64,000 nt of DNA, taken from Streptomyces venezuelae. GTDB taxonomy: Bacteria > Actinomycetota > Actinomycetes > Streptomycetales > Streptomycetaceae. The notes under the pieces were generated by a model. It was given only the letters and a program-made list of their open reading frames with translations. It ran no database searches and was not told the origin of the DNA. This document shows, one piece after another, positions 6,866 through 15,004 of the stretch. Where the stretch lies: positions 7,992,501 to 8,056,500 of the forward strand of contig NZ_CP029194.1 in assembly GCF_008642375.1 (NCBI RefSeq). Reading direction: 5' to 3'. Position 1 is the stretch's first letter; each line of letters starts with the position of its first letter. A program made the translations under genes and the position numbers.

Positions 6866-9252
6866 CCGGCGGCTGGACGTGGGCGTACGACAGGTACGAA
6901 CCGGAACGCGAGCCGCTGGTCGAGGCGCTCTGCACTCTGGGCAACGGCCGGTTCGCCACCCGGGGCTCAGCTCCCGAGTGCACCGCCGGGGGTGCGCACT
7001 ACCCGGGCACCTATCTGGCCGGCTGCTACGACCGGCTCACCTCGACCGTCGCCGGGCAGCAGGTCGAGAACGAGGATCTCGTCAACCTTCCGAACTGGAC
7101 ACTTCTGCGGTACCGATGCCTCCCGGACGACGGTCCGCCGGGCGACTGGCTCACCCCCGACGCCGGCGAACTGCGCCACTACGACGTGCACCTCGACCTT
7201 CGCGCGGGTGCGCTCACCCGTCGTCTGTTCTTCCAGGACGCCCGCGGGCGGGGCCTGCGCGTCAGCCACATCCGCATCGTCCACATGGGAGATTCCGGAC
7301 TGGCGGCCCAGTGCACCCTGTTCCGCGCCTACGGTTGGAGCGGTTCCATCGAAGTGCAGTCCGTTCTCGACGGCACCGTCACCAACGCCGGAGTCGAGCG
7401 CTACCGGCACCTCGACGGGCGCCATCTCAGCGACCACCGGACCGGATTCAAGCCCGACGGCGTCGCCTGGATCTCCTGCCGTACCGTCGACCCGGGCATC
7501 CGGATCGCCATGGCCGTGCGCACGGTCACCCGCCCCGCTCGGCCCGCGCGGGAGGCAGCCACCTCGGCCGGCACCGTGCAGACGTACCACCTGCCAGTCG
7601 TTCCCCGCCGCTCGGCGATGGTCGTGAAGACCCTGGCGCTGCACACATCGACGGACTGGCCCGCCGCCGACCCGCTCACGGCAGCCACTGACCTGATCGC
7701 TCGTGCTCCGGCCTTCCCCCGGCTGCTCTCGGTTCACAAGGCGGCGTGGCAGCGCGTCTGGGAGCAGGGGGAGCTGCACGTGCCAGGGGAGGCGGGCCGC
7801 ATCCTGCGCCTGCACGTGTTCCATCTGCTGCAGACGCTGTCCCCGCACACGGCGGATCTCGACGTGGGGGTGCCCGCGCGGGGACTGCACGGTGAGGCGT
7901 ACCGGGGGCACGTCTTCTGGGACGAGCTCTTCGTCCTGCCCTACCTCGACCTCCACTTCCCGGAGGTGGCCCGGGCGCTGCTCATGTACCGGCACCGTCG
8001 ACTGCCGGCCGCCCGTGCGGCCGCCCGCCTCGCCGGCCGGCAAGGGGCCATGTATCCGTGGCAGAGTGCGAGTTCGGGCCGGGAGGAGACCCAGGCCCTG
8101 CACCTCAACCCGCGCTCCGGGCGCTGGCTGCCCGACCATTCCCACCTCCAGCGCCATGTGGGCTCGGCCGTCGCGTACAACGTCTGGCGGTACGCGCAGT
8201 CCACCGGTGACCGCGGATTCCTCCACTCCGCCGGTGCGGAGATCCTCCTTGAGGTCGCCCGCTACTGGGCCGGAGCCGCCGTCTTCGACCCGGCCCTGCG
8301 GCGCTACCGGATCAGGGGAGTGGTGGGACCGGACGAGTACCACGACGGCTATCCCGATGCGACGGTCCCGGGCATCGACGACAACTCCTACACCAATGCG
8401 ACCGCCGCATGGGTTCTCGCTCGCGGCCTCGACCTGCTCGGCGAACTGCCCGTGGCCCGGCGCTCGGAACTGGCACAGCAACTGTCGCTGGACGACGGTG
8501 AACTCGCCCGATGGGAGGACGTCTCCCGCCGCCTGTACATCCCGTTCCACCAGGGCGTGGTCAGCCAGTTCGAGGGGTACGGAGACCTGGCGGAACTCGA
8601 CTGGGATCTCTGTCGGGCTCGTTACGGAGACATCCGCAGACTTGACCGGATCCTGGAGGCCGAGGGCGACACGGTCAACCGCTACCAGGCGTCGAAGCAG
8701 GCCGACACCCTCATGCTCGGCTACCTCTTCCGGCCCGAGGAGCTGTACGGCCTGTTCGGCAGGCTCGGCTACGCGCTGGACGACGAGATGTGGCGGGATA
8801 CCGTTTCGTACTACCTGCGGCGCACCAGCCACGGCTCGACGCTCAGCAGTCTCGTCCACGGGTGGGTGCTGGCCCGGCAGAAGGGCGCCGACGCCTGGCG
8901 GTACTGCGAGGAGGCTTTGCTCGCCGACGTGGCCGACGTCCAGGGCGGAACGACCGGCGAGGGAATCCATCTCGGCGCGATGGCCGGCACGATCGACTTC
9001 GTCGAACGCGGGATCACCGGCCTGGAGGCGGGACCGGAAGGACTTCGGGTCGCTCCGGTGACCTTGGCCGAGATCCCGCGGTTCACCTTCACCTTGTGCG
9101 TCGGTCGCCATCGCGGGGTGCGGCTGCGCGTGCTTCCCGGGCGGCTGGCGGTTCGGGTTCCTGCCTCGCCCGAGGGCCCGCTCGCCGTCGCGTTCCCCGG
9201 CGGGCGGCGGGTGACCGTCGCACCCGGACAGGAACGCTGGTTCCGTCTGTGA
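6862..9252 (+). CDS. GH65 disaccharide phosphorylase
   Basis: A 796-aa glycoside hydrolase family 65 protein, predicted to cleave an alpha-glucobiose (maltose, trehalose, kojibiose or similar) with inorganic phosphate, giving beta-glucose 1-phosphate and glucose. The N-terminal beta-sandwich runs to about residue 270. The (alpha/alpha)6 barrel carries MYPWQSA, then GPDEYHDG with the predicted catalytic acid Glu at about 492, and NRYQASKQADT. The phosphate loop is SHGSTLSSLVH. The HGSTLS loop marks phosphorylases rather than hydrolases. It overlaps the mutase gene by ATGA, so the two form a phosphorolysis-to-glucose-6-phosphate module that saves one ATP per disaccharide. Which sugar is used cannot be read from sequence by eye. 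Confidence 0.9.
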   Translation: MTGGWTWAYDRYEPEREPLVEALCTLGNGRFATRGSAPECTAGGAHYPGTYLAGCYDRLTSTVAGQQVENEDLVNLPNWTLLRYRCLPDDGPPGDWLTPDAGELRHYDVHLDLRAGALTRRLFFQDARGRGLRVSHIRIVHMGDSGLAAQCTLFRAYGWSGSIEVQSVLDGTVTNAGVERYRHLDGRHLSDHRTGFKPDGVAWISCRTVDPGIRIAMAVRTVTRPARPAREAATSAGTVQTYHLPVVPRRSAMVVKTLALHTSTDWPAADPLTAATDLIARAPAFPRLLSVHKAAWQRVWEQGELHVPGEAGRILRLHVFHLLQTLSPHTADLDVGVPARGLHGEAYRGHVFWDELFVLPYLDLHFPEVARALLMYRHRRLPAARAAARLAGRQGAMYPWQSASSGREETQALHLNPRSGRWLPDHSHLQRHVGSAVAYNVWRYAQSTGDRGFLHSAGAEILLEVARYWAGAAVFDPALRRYRIRGVVGPDEYHDGYPDATVPGIDDNSYTNATAAWVLARGLDLLGELPVARRSELAQQLSLDDGELARWEDVSRRLYIPFHQGVVSQFEGYGDLAELDWDLCRARYGDIRRLDRILEAEGDTVNRYQASKQADTLMLGYLFRPEELYGLFGRLGYALDDEMWRDTVSYYLRRTSHGSTLSSLVHGWVLARQKGADAWRYCEEALLADVADVQGGTTGEGIHLGAMAGTIDFVERGITGLEAGPEGLRVAPVTLAEIPRFTFTLCVGRHRGVRLRVLPGRLAVRVPASPEGPLAVAFPGGRRVTVAPGQERWFRL

Positions 9253-9260
9253 GATGCGGC

Positions 9261-10250
9261 TCAGTCGAAGGTGAGCACCTCGGAGGCGGGCCGACGCGGC
9301 GTGGCCCGCCCCTGGGGGCCGTAGCCCAGACGGATCACCATGTGGACGAAGCTCGTCGTCGAAGCCGGATCCCTTATGGCGGAGCGGAGTTCGGACCACT
9401 CCAGGGGCTGTGACATGAGGGAGGTGGACAGACCGTCGAGGGTGGCCCGGAGCAGGACCCGGTGCAGCGCCTGACCGGCCGTCAGCCACTGCTGCGGATT
9501 GTCGTCGGCCGTGCCGAGGAGGGCGATCTGCGGCCGCTTCTCGAAGCGTGCCGAAGCGCGGTCCGGGACACGCCGGGGTGAGTCGAAGTCCCGGACCGGA
9601 GAGGTGACGTCGTACTGCCGCGGGCCGAAGGCGTACGCAGGGATGCCCTCGGTCTCGGAGCCCTCGCCGGGTGCACCCGTGCGCGTCCAGGCAGCGATCT
9701 CCGCGCGGACCGCCGCGTCAGCGGCCTCGAACCTTTCGGAGTCGTGGACGATCTCGAGGACGGAGTCGGTGTGCCAGTCGCCCGGCACGACCAGCCGGCA
9801 GCCTTCCAGGAGGGCCGCGGCCCGCAGACCGTCGATCACCTCGGAGGGGATCTGCTCCTCGGTGAAGGGGAAGCGGCTGGTGTGGCGCCGCGACAGGGCT
9901 GCGTGGAGCGCGACGAGACCGCGGTCGACGTCGTCCGCACCGTGGAGTTCCACGTCTGCGAAGTGCCAGTGGTCTTCGGGGCGGGGCAGCAGCCGGACGG
10001 CGGCGTGCCGGCCTCTGTGCGCGGCGGCGACTCGCAGGCCGAACAGGGCGGCGCCGCAACCGAGGTGGAGTGCGCGGTGGTCGGGGTCCTCCACCGGCAA
10101 GTCGCGCATCGGATCGCCGTGAAGCTCGATGATGCCCGCGTCCGTCCTGCACACGAACTTCCAGGGCTGTGCGTTGTGCATCGAGGGAGCCGTGACGGCG
10201 TCTTCGATGAGCGACGTCACGAGTGGTCGGGTCAGAGCGGTGGTAGACAC
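9261..10250 (-). CDS. Acg-like nitroreductase-fold protein
   Basis: A 329-aa protein of the Acg/Rv2032-type nitroreductase family. This is a double-length flavin-binding fold. In M. tuberculosis Acg sequesters FMN and is one of the most strongly DevR-induced proteins. Matching elements are DAVTAPSMHNAQPWKF near the N-terminus, SRRHTSRFPF, and a C-terminal half with GLSTSLMSQPLEW and MVIRLGYGP. The start is a GTG at 10250 (VSTTALTRP) with AGGACG seven bases upstream; longer forms would run into the preceding gene. It lies 22 bp downstream of a CBS-BON gene on the same strand, so they are probably cotranscribed. Convergent with GH65 (8 bp between stops). Enzymatic activity is uncertain because Acg-type proteins can be inactive FMN binders. 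Confidence 0.85.
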   Translation of the reverse strand: MSTTALTRPLVTSLIEDAVTAPSMHNAQPWKFVCRTDAGIIELHGDPMRDLPVEDPDHRALHLGCGAALFGLRVAAAHRGRHAAVRLLPRPEDHWHFADVELHGADDVDRGLVALHAALSRRHTSRFPFTEEQIPSEVIDGLRAAALLEGCRLVVPGDWHTDSVLEIVHDSERFEAADAAVRAEIAAWTRTGAPGEGSETEGIPAYAFGPRQYDVTSPVRDFDSPRRVPDRASARFEKRPQIALLGTADDNPQQWLTAGQALHRVLLRATLDGLSTSLMSQPLEWSELRSAIRDPASTTSFVHMVIRLGYGPQGRATPRRPASEVLTFD

Positions 10251-10272
10251 GGTTCGTCCTGTCTCGGGTGGG

Positions 10273-10893
10273 TCACCAGATGTCGTGCGGTGTCCGGGTG
10301 GAGGATGCGAGGCGGGTGTCGTCTTCGTGGAAGGACAGTCGGTCCACGACGGCGACGACACCGTCGACCTCCTCGGCGAGTCCGACGAGCATCAGGGCCT
10401 GACTCCGCCGCCGGACGCGGCCCCCCAGCGTCACCACGCCGTCCAGGACGTGCACGTCCACTGCGTCCCCGGGCAGGTCCATGGCATCCGTGAGGACTTC
10501 CTCACGGATGCGGTGCCGTATCTCCGCGTCCGGACGGAGGTAGACACAGAGGAGATCGCGGCGGGTCACGATGCCGACCAGTCGTTCCTCCTCGTCGACC
10601 ACGGGGAGGCGCTCGACTCCGCGGCGCACCATCAGCCGTGCCGCGTCCGCCACCGTCTCCTCGGCGTGCACCGTGACGGCCGGCCTGGTCATCAGGTCGC
10701 GCGCAGTCAGCTCGTCGCGGGCCAGGAGGTCGCTCTCGGAGACGACACCGACGACACGGTCGTCCTCGTCCACGACGGGGACCCCGCTGATGTCGTGCTC
10801 GGCGAGCAGCTTCGCCACCTCACGGAACGACGCCGCAGGGACGGCGGAGACCACGTCGTCGGTCATCAGACCGCCGACTTTCATGTGCTTCAT
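10273..10893 (-). CDS. CBS-pair plus BON-domain protein
   Basis: A 206-aa protein with the same layout as the one at 2689-3342. CBS motif 1 is VGGLMTDDVVSAVP...GVVSESDLL; motif 2 is DLMTRPAVTV...GIVTRRDLLCVY. A BON domain follows with VHVLDGVVTLGGRV and VDGVVAVVDRL. The ATG at 10893 has GGAGG seven bases upstream; a GTG immediately before it (10896) is also possible. It precedes the Acg-like gene by 22 bp. A candidate response-regulator box lies 150 bp upstream at 11043, in the region shared with the decayed stress-protein gene. Predicted role: adenylate sensing or protein-stabilising function in energy starvation, inferred from family and setting. Confidence 0.88.
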   Translation of the reverse strand: MKHMKVGGLMTDDVVSAVPAASFREVAKLLAEHDISGVPVVDEDDRVVGVVSESDLLARDELTARDLMTRPAVTVHAEETVADAARLMVRRGVERLPVVDEEERLVGIVTRRDLLCVYLRPDAEIRHRIREEVLTDAMDLPGDAVDVHVLDGVVTLGGRVRRRSQALMLVGLAEEVDGVVAVVDRLSFHEDDTRLASSTRTPHDIW

Positions 10894-11042
10894 CACCGCG
10901 CCTCCTGTCCGAGGGTTCGGCCGGTGTGCTGTCCCGTGTCACCACCCTCCGACGCACGCTTGGAGTCGGCGAGGGCCGAATGGTCCACCTTCAGGCCCGA
11001 ACGGGCTCGTCGCTGCAGGCCCGCAGCGTGTCGCGCCCGGCT

Positions 11043-11056
11043 GGGACCTTTGGCCC
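11043..11056. promoter_or_regulatory. DevR/OsdR-type box candidate (GGGAC-CTTT-GGCCC)
   Basis: The site fits GGGNC-N4-GNCCC and is the closest of the three candidates to the DevR consensus: one half is exactly GGGAC and the spacer is AT-containing. It lies in the 246-bp gap between the divergent CBS-BON gene (start 10893) and the universal stress protein remnant (start 11140), 84 bp before the latter. Such a position would allow activation of the stress protein/ATPase operon to the right. Confidence 0.45.
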
Positions 11057-11063
11057 CGTCATT

Positions 11064-11094
11064 GGCCCCAGCGGCCCTCAGGCCGCTCGGGGCC
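11064..11094. repeat. Hairpin with one bulge
   Basis: The arms GGCCCCAGCGGCC and GGCCGCTCGGGGCC pair completely except for one bulged base, around a CTCA loop. It lies 7 bp after the candidate regulator box and 46 bp before the first ATG of the stress protein remnant, so in a rightward transcript it would be a strong 5' leader stem. Its function is unknown. Confidence 0.45.
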
Positions 11095-11139
11095 GGCTGC
11101 CAGGGTGGAAGGAGTCCCCGGACCGCGTGAGGAGGAGCG

Positions 11140-11470
11140 ATGGACGGAACCACAGCCCGAGCCGACGGTCGTCACGGAACTCACCGATGTCGCCCGTGAT
11201 CACGTACGCGTACCGTCCTCGGTCACGGACCGCGCCGGGGAGGAGTTCCCGGATCTCACCGTGCACGCCGAAGGACGGAACGGCCGCAGCGTGCCCGGGA
11301 CTCTCGTGGGCGCATCGCGCCACGCAGACCTGCTGGTCGTCGGCGGTCGATGCTCGCCCGGATACCTCGGACCCACCCTCGGCCGGACCACGCTCACCCT
11401 GCCGCAGCACGCCCACTGCCCTGTGGAGCTCATCCCTCGACAAGGACCCGGACACGGGAGCACGTCATGA
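11140..11470 (+). pseudogene. Universal stress protein, decayed remnant
   Basis: The second half is a clear universal stress protein C-terminus: FPDLTVHAEGRNG, LVGASRHADLLVVGG, then a degenerate phosphate loop and LPQHAHCPVELIP, ending at the TGA of 11468-11470. The N-terminal half with the usual VVGVDGS...ALxWA motif is missing. An ATG at 11140 with AGGAGGAGCG upstream opens a different frame that stops after about 19 codons, so the gene has both a deletion and a frame change. The stop still overlaps the start of the following intact stress protein by ATGA, showing that the pair was once a coupled tandem. It could still supply translation coupling to the next gene. Confidence 0.7.
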
Positions 11471-12327
11471 CGCGCACCACGGATCGCCGCGACATCGTCG
11501 TCGGTGTCGACCCGGTCAAGAACTGGCACCTGGCCCTTGCCTGGGCCGTGGACGAGGCTCACCTGCGAGGCGTGGGAGTGCGCCTGGTGGTCGCGGTATC
11601 ACCGCAGCACGACACACGACACGTCGACGACAACCCCCGTCACCTGGCACAGCGGCAGACCGGTGCGGAAGCTCTGCGTACGGCACTCGCCTGGGCGCAC
11701 GCCCGGCAGCCGGGCGTCAAGGCCACGTCCTCTCTTCTCGACGGGTTCCCGGCAGGAGCCCTGGCCGGACTGTCGCACGAGGCAGGCATGATCGTTCTGG
11801 GCTCCCGGCACCTCAGCCGTACCGAGGAGTTCCTGAGCACCGGCTCCCTGGCCGTGCCGGTCACCGCGCAGGCGCACTGCCCGGTGGTCGTCGTGGGAGA
11901 CGCGGAGCACGTCACGCAGGAGACCCCCTACCTCGTGGTCGGCATCGACGGCAGCGAGTCCTCACGAGCCGCCCTGGCCTGGGCGTTCGAGGAAGCGGAC
12001 CTCCGACGCTGCGCACTGCGCGCCATCGCCGTCTGGCAGCCCCCGGTCTTCTCCCTGCACAGCGGTGACACGCTGTTCCATACCGAGCGCCGCCTGCTCT
12101 CGGAGACCACCGCGGGCTGGGCGGAGAAGTATCCCGACGTCCGACTCACCCACGAGGTTTCCATCGGTTCCCCCGTCGAGACGCTCGCGAGCGCCGCCGA
12201 GCACGCACTCGCCCTCGTCGTCGGCCGACGCGGCCGGGGCGGATACACCGGGATGCGCGTCGGCTCCGTCGTCCACGGGCTGCTCCACCGCGCCCACTGC
12301 CCGGTGATCACCATCCCCGTGGAATGA
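11467..12327 (+). CDS. Tandem universal stress protein
   Basis: A 286-aa protein with two UspA domains (about residues 8-142 and 155-285). Each starts with the family strand (DIVVGVDPVKN and YLVVGIDGSESSRAALAWA). Domain 2 has the full ATP-binding signature G-x2-G-x9-G-S (GRRGRGGY...RVGSVVHGLLHRAHCPV). Domain 1 has lost the second glycine (GSRHLS), so only domain 2 looks fit to bind ATP. Two-domain proteins of this type (Rv2623 class) are typical DevR-regulon members and slow growth in an ATP-dependent way. The gene overlaps the upstream remnant by ATGA and lies 7 bp before the P-type ATPase gene, so it belongs to that operon. Confidence 0.92.
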   Translation: MTRTTDRRDIVVGVDPVKNWHLALAWAVDEAHLRGVGVRLVVAVSPQHDTRHVDDNPRHLAQRQTGAEALRTALAWAHARQPGVKATSSLLDGFPAGALAGLSHEAGMIVLGSRHLSRTEEFLSTGSLAVPVTAQAHCPVVVVGDAEHVTQETPYLVVGIDGSESSRAALAWAFEEADLRRCALRAIAVWQPPVFSLHSGDTLFHTERRLLSETTAGWAEKYPDVRLTHEVSIGSPVETLASAAEHALALVVGRRGRGGYTGMRVGSVVHGLLHRAHCPVITIPVE

Positions 12328-12334
12328 GCGGGCC

Positions 12335-14953
12335 ATGACGAGGCCGGCAGCGGACCGGGCACTCCCGATGCGGGACACCACGGGGCTCACCGGGGCGGAG
12401 GCCGCCCGTCGGCTGGCCGACACCGGCCCCAACGAGGTCACCGCGAGAACGCCCGTACGCCTTCACCACAGGGTCCTGGCCCAACTGACCGACCCGCTGA
12501 TCATGGTGCTCCTCGGGGCCGTCGCGCTGACCCTCGCGATCGGCGACTATCCCGACGCCGTCGTCATCGGGTTGGTCGTCCTCGTGAACACGACCGTCGG
12601 CGTGGTGCAGGAGATCCGGGCCGACAACGCCGTCGCCGCACTCTCGGCCCTCACCGCCCCGCACGCGCGCGTGCGGCGTGACGGCGCCGTGCGCGACGTC
12701 CCGGCGGCGGCGATCGTCCCGGGTGACGTCCTCGTGGTCGGTGAGGGCGACATCGTCGCCGCCGATGCCGAGCTCGCCGAGGCGTCCGCCGTTCTGGTCG
12801 ACGAGTCCATGCTCACGGGGGAGTCCGTGCCCGTCGAGAAGGACGCCGGAGCGACCCTGAGCGCGGGCACGGTCGTCGTCCGTGGCCGGGGCGTCGCCAT
12901 GGTCACGGCGACCGGGGTATCCAGCGCGCTCGGCCGCATAGCGGCCCTTCTCGACGAACGTCGCGCGCCGACCCCGCTGCAGCGACGACTCGCCGCCCTC
13001 GGGCGCGTCCTCGCGGCCGTGACGCTCGCCCTGTGCGTCCTGGTCTTCGCCCTCGGCCTGGTGCGGGGCCTCCCGCTGGGCACGATGGCGGTCACCGCCA
13101 TCAGCCTGGCCGTGGCGGCGGTCCCCGAGTCTCTTCCCGCCGTCGTCACTCTGGCCCTGGCTCTCGGGGCCCGGCGCATGGTCGCCCGGCACGCCCTGGT
13201 GCGGCGGCTTCCCGCGGTGGAGACACTCGGCTCGGTGTCCGTCCTGGCCACCGACAAGACCGGCACGCTGACCGAGGGCCGCATGGTCGTCCAGCGCCTC
13301 TGGACACCGCGCGTGACCGCCGAGCTCTCGGGGGTGGGGTACGAACCCGAGGGCGAGGTCCTGGTCGCCGGGCGGCCGGCGGAAGCGGACGAGCTCGGAA
13401 CCCTGACGGACCTCCTGACCACGACCGTCCTCTGCAACGACGCCACACTGCGCCCGCCGGACGACGAAGCGTCCGACGGCCGCTGGACGGCCCTGGGCGA
13501 CCCCATGGAGGCCGCCCTGCTGGCGGCGGCCGCCAAGACGGGCTGCCCAGAGCCCGCAGAACTGTCGGTGACCCGCCCCCGGATCGGAGAAGCACCTTTC
13601 GACAGCCTCCGCAGACGCATGACCACCCTCCACAAGACCGATGGAGACGGTGTGCTGGTCTGTCTGAAGGGCGCCCCCGAAGCCGTCCTCGACCCTGCCG
13701 TCCTGCACGATTCTCCGGACGTGCTCGCGGCGGCCCACCATGAAGCCGCGCGCATGGCTGCCCATGGATACCGCGTACTCGCGGTGGCATCGGGCGTGCG
13801 TACCGACCTCCCGAGCCCGGTCACCGAGGCGGAGTCGGGGCTCGCGTTCCTCGGCCTCGTCGCGCTGAGCGACCCGCCCAAACCGCACGCCGCCGCGACC
13901 CTGGCCTCCTGCCGTGCGGCCGGCATCACGCCCGTCCTCATCACCGGGGACCATCCCGCGACGGCTCGGGCGGTGGCATCCCACGTCGCCCTCCTGGGAG
14001 ACGGCGGCGACGAAGAAGGTCACGTCGTCACGGGGGCGGACGTGGCCGCGGGGCGAGTCGCCGACCTCACCTCGGTGCGGGTCTTCGCCCGCACCGACCC
14101 CCAGCAGAAGCTGGACATCGTGGAGGCGTGGCGCGCCAGGGGGGCGGTGACAGCCATGACGGGCGACGGGGTCAACGACGGCCCCGCGCTGCACCGGGCC
14201 GACATCGGGGTCGCCATGGGGGCCCGCGGCACGGAGGTGGCGCGGCAGGCGGCGGACCTCGTCCTCACGGACGACGAGCTGTCGACCGTCGTGGCGGCCG
14301 TCGAGGAGGGGCGGCGCGTCTACGACAACATCCGGCGCTTCCTCGTCTTCGGGATGGCCGGCGGCGCGGCAGAGATCCTCGTGATGCTCATCGGCCCGCT
14401 GCTCGGGCTGCCGCTGCCTCTTCGCGCCGGCCAGATCTTGTGGATCAACCTCCTGACACACGGCCTCACCGGCGTTGCGATGGGCGCCGAACCTGCGTCC
14501 CCGGGAGCCATGCACCGCCCGCCGCGTCCACCTGACCAGCACATTCTCGGCGGTGGGGCCTGGCAGCGGCTGCTCCTTCTCGCGGCCGTCGTCACGGCGG
14601 CCTCTCTGGGCGCGGGACTGGTCGCCCAGGCACTGGACCTTGCCTGGCAGAGCGTCCTCTTCCTGGCGCTGCTCGCCGCGCAGCTCGGCGTCGTGCTGGG
14701 TCTGCGCACGCGACTTCTGACCAGGGAGAACCCGTTCCTTCCGCTCTCCGTCCTCGCCTCCGCCCTGCTGGCGGCGGCAGCGCTGTACGTGCCCTTCCTG
14801 GGCTCGATCCTGGAGACCGACCCGCTCGGCTGGATGGGTGCCGGGATCGCTGTGGCGTGCGCGCCCGCCGGGTTCGTGGCGGCCCGTCTCGTACGGACCG
14901 CTTTCCATCCGGAGGTCCCGACAGGAACAGGCGGCGCATCCGGTCTACGGTGA
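12335..14953 (+). CDS. P2A-type cation-transporting ATPase (CtpF-like)
   Basis: An 872-aa P-type ATPase. It has the N-terminal cation-ATPase segment (TGLTGAEAARRL...GPNEV), actuator motif LTGES, M4 motif AVPESLPAVVTLAL, phosphorylation motif TDKTGTLTE (Asp near residue 307), nucleotide-binding KGAPEAVL, hinge TGDGVNDGPALHRADIGVAMG, and a C-terminal pack of hydrophobic helices. The order and M4 (PESLP, where SERCA has PEGLP) fit the P2A group with CtpF, a DevR-regulon calcium exporter of M. tuberculosis. Substrate is probably Ca2+, though Mn2+ or Na+ cannot be excluded. It follows the stress protein gene by 7 bp and precedes the sensor kinase by 51 bp on the same strand. Confidence 0.92.
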   Translation: MTRPAADRALPMRDTTGLTGAEAARRLADTGPNEVTARTPVRLHHRVLAQLTDPLIMVLLGAVALTLAIGDYPDAVVIGLVVLVNTTVGVVQEIRADNAVAALSALTAPHARVRRDGAVRDVPAAAIVPGDVLVVGEGDIVAADAELAEASAVLVDESMLTGESVPVEKDAGATLSAGTVVVRGRGVAMVTATGVSSALGRIAALLDERRAPTPLQRRLAALGRVLAAVTLALCVLVFALGLVRGLPLGTMAVTAISLAVAAVPESLPAVVTLALALGARRMVARHALVRRLPAVETLGSVSVLATDKTGTLTEGRMVVQRLWTPRVTAELSGVGYEPEGEVLVAGRPAEADELGTLTDLLTTTVLCNDATLRPPDDEASDGRWTALGDPMEAALLAAAAKTGCPEPAELSVTRPRIGEAPFDSLRRRMTTLHKTDGDGVLVCLKGAPEAVLDPAVLHDSPDVLAAAHHEAARMAAHGYRVLAVASGVRTDLPSPVTEAESGLAFLGLVALSDPPKPHAAATLASCRAAGITPVLITGDHPATARAVASHVALLGDGGDEEGHVVTGADVAAGRVADLTSVRVFARTDPQQKLDIVEAWRARGAVTAMTGDGVNDGPALHRADIGVAMGARGTEVARQAADLVLTDDELSTVVAAVEEGRRVYDNIRRFLVFGMAGGAAEILVMLIGPLLGLPLPLRAGQILWINLLTHGLTGVAMGAEPASPGAMHRPPRPPDQHILGGGAWQRLLLLAAVVTAASLGAGLVAQALDLAWQSVLFLALLAAQLGVVLGLRTRLLTRENPFLPLSVLASALLAAAALYVPFLGSILETDPLGWMGAGIAVACAPAGFVAARLVRTAFHPEVPTGTGGASGLR

Positions 14954-15004
14954 GAGGGCGCGCTCAGGGTGTGGCCTGTGCGCTCGACGCAGCCGGAGGT
15001 CCGG

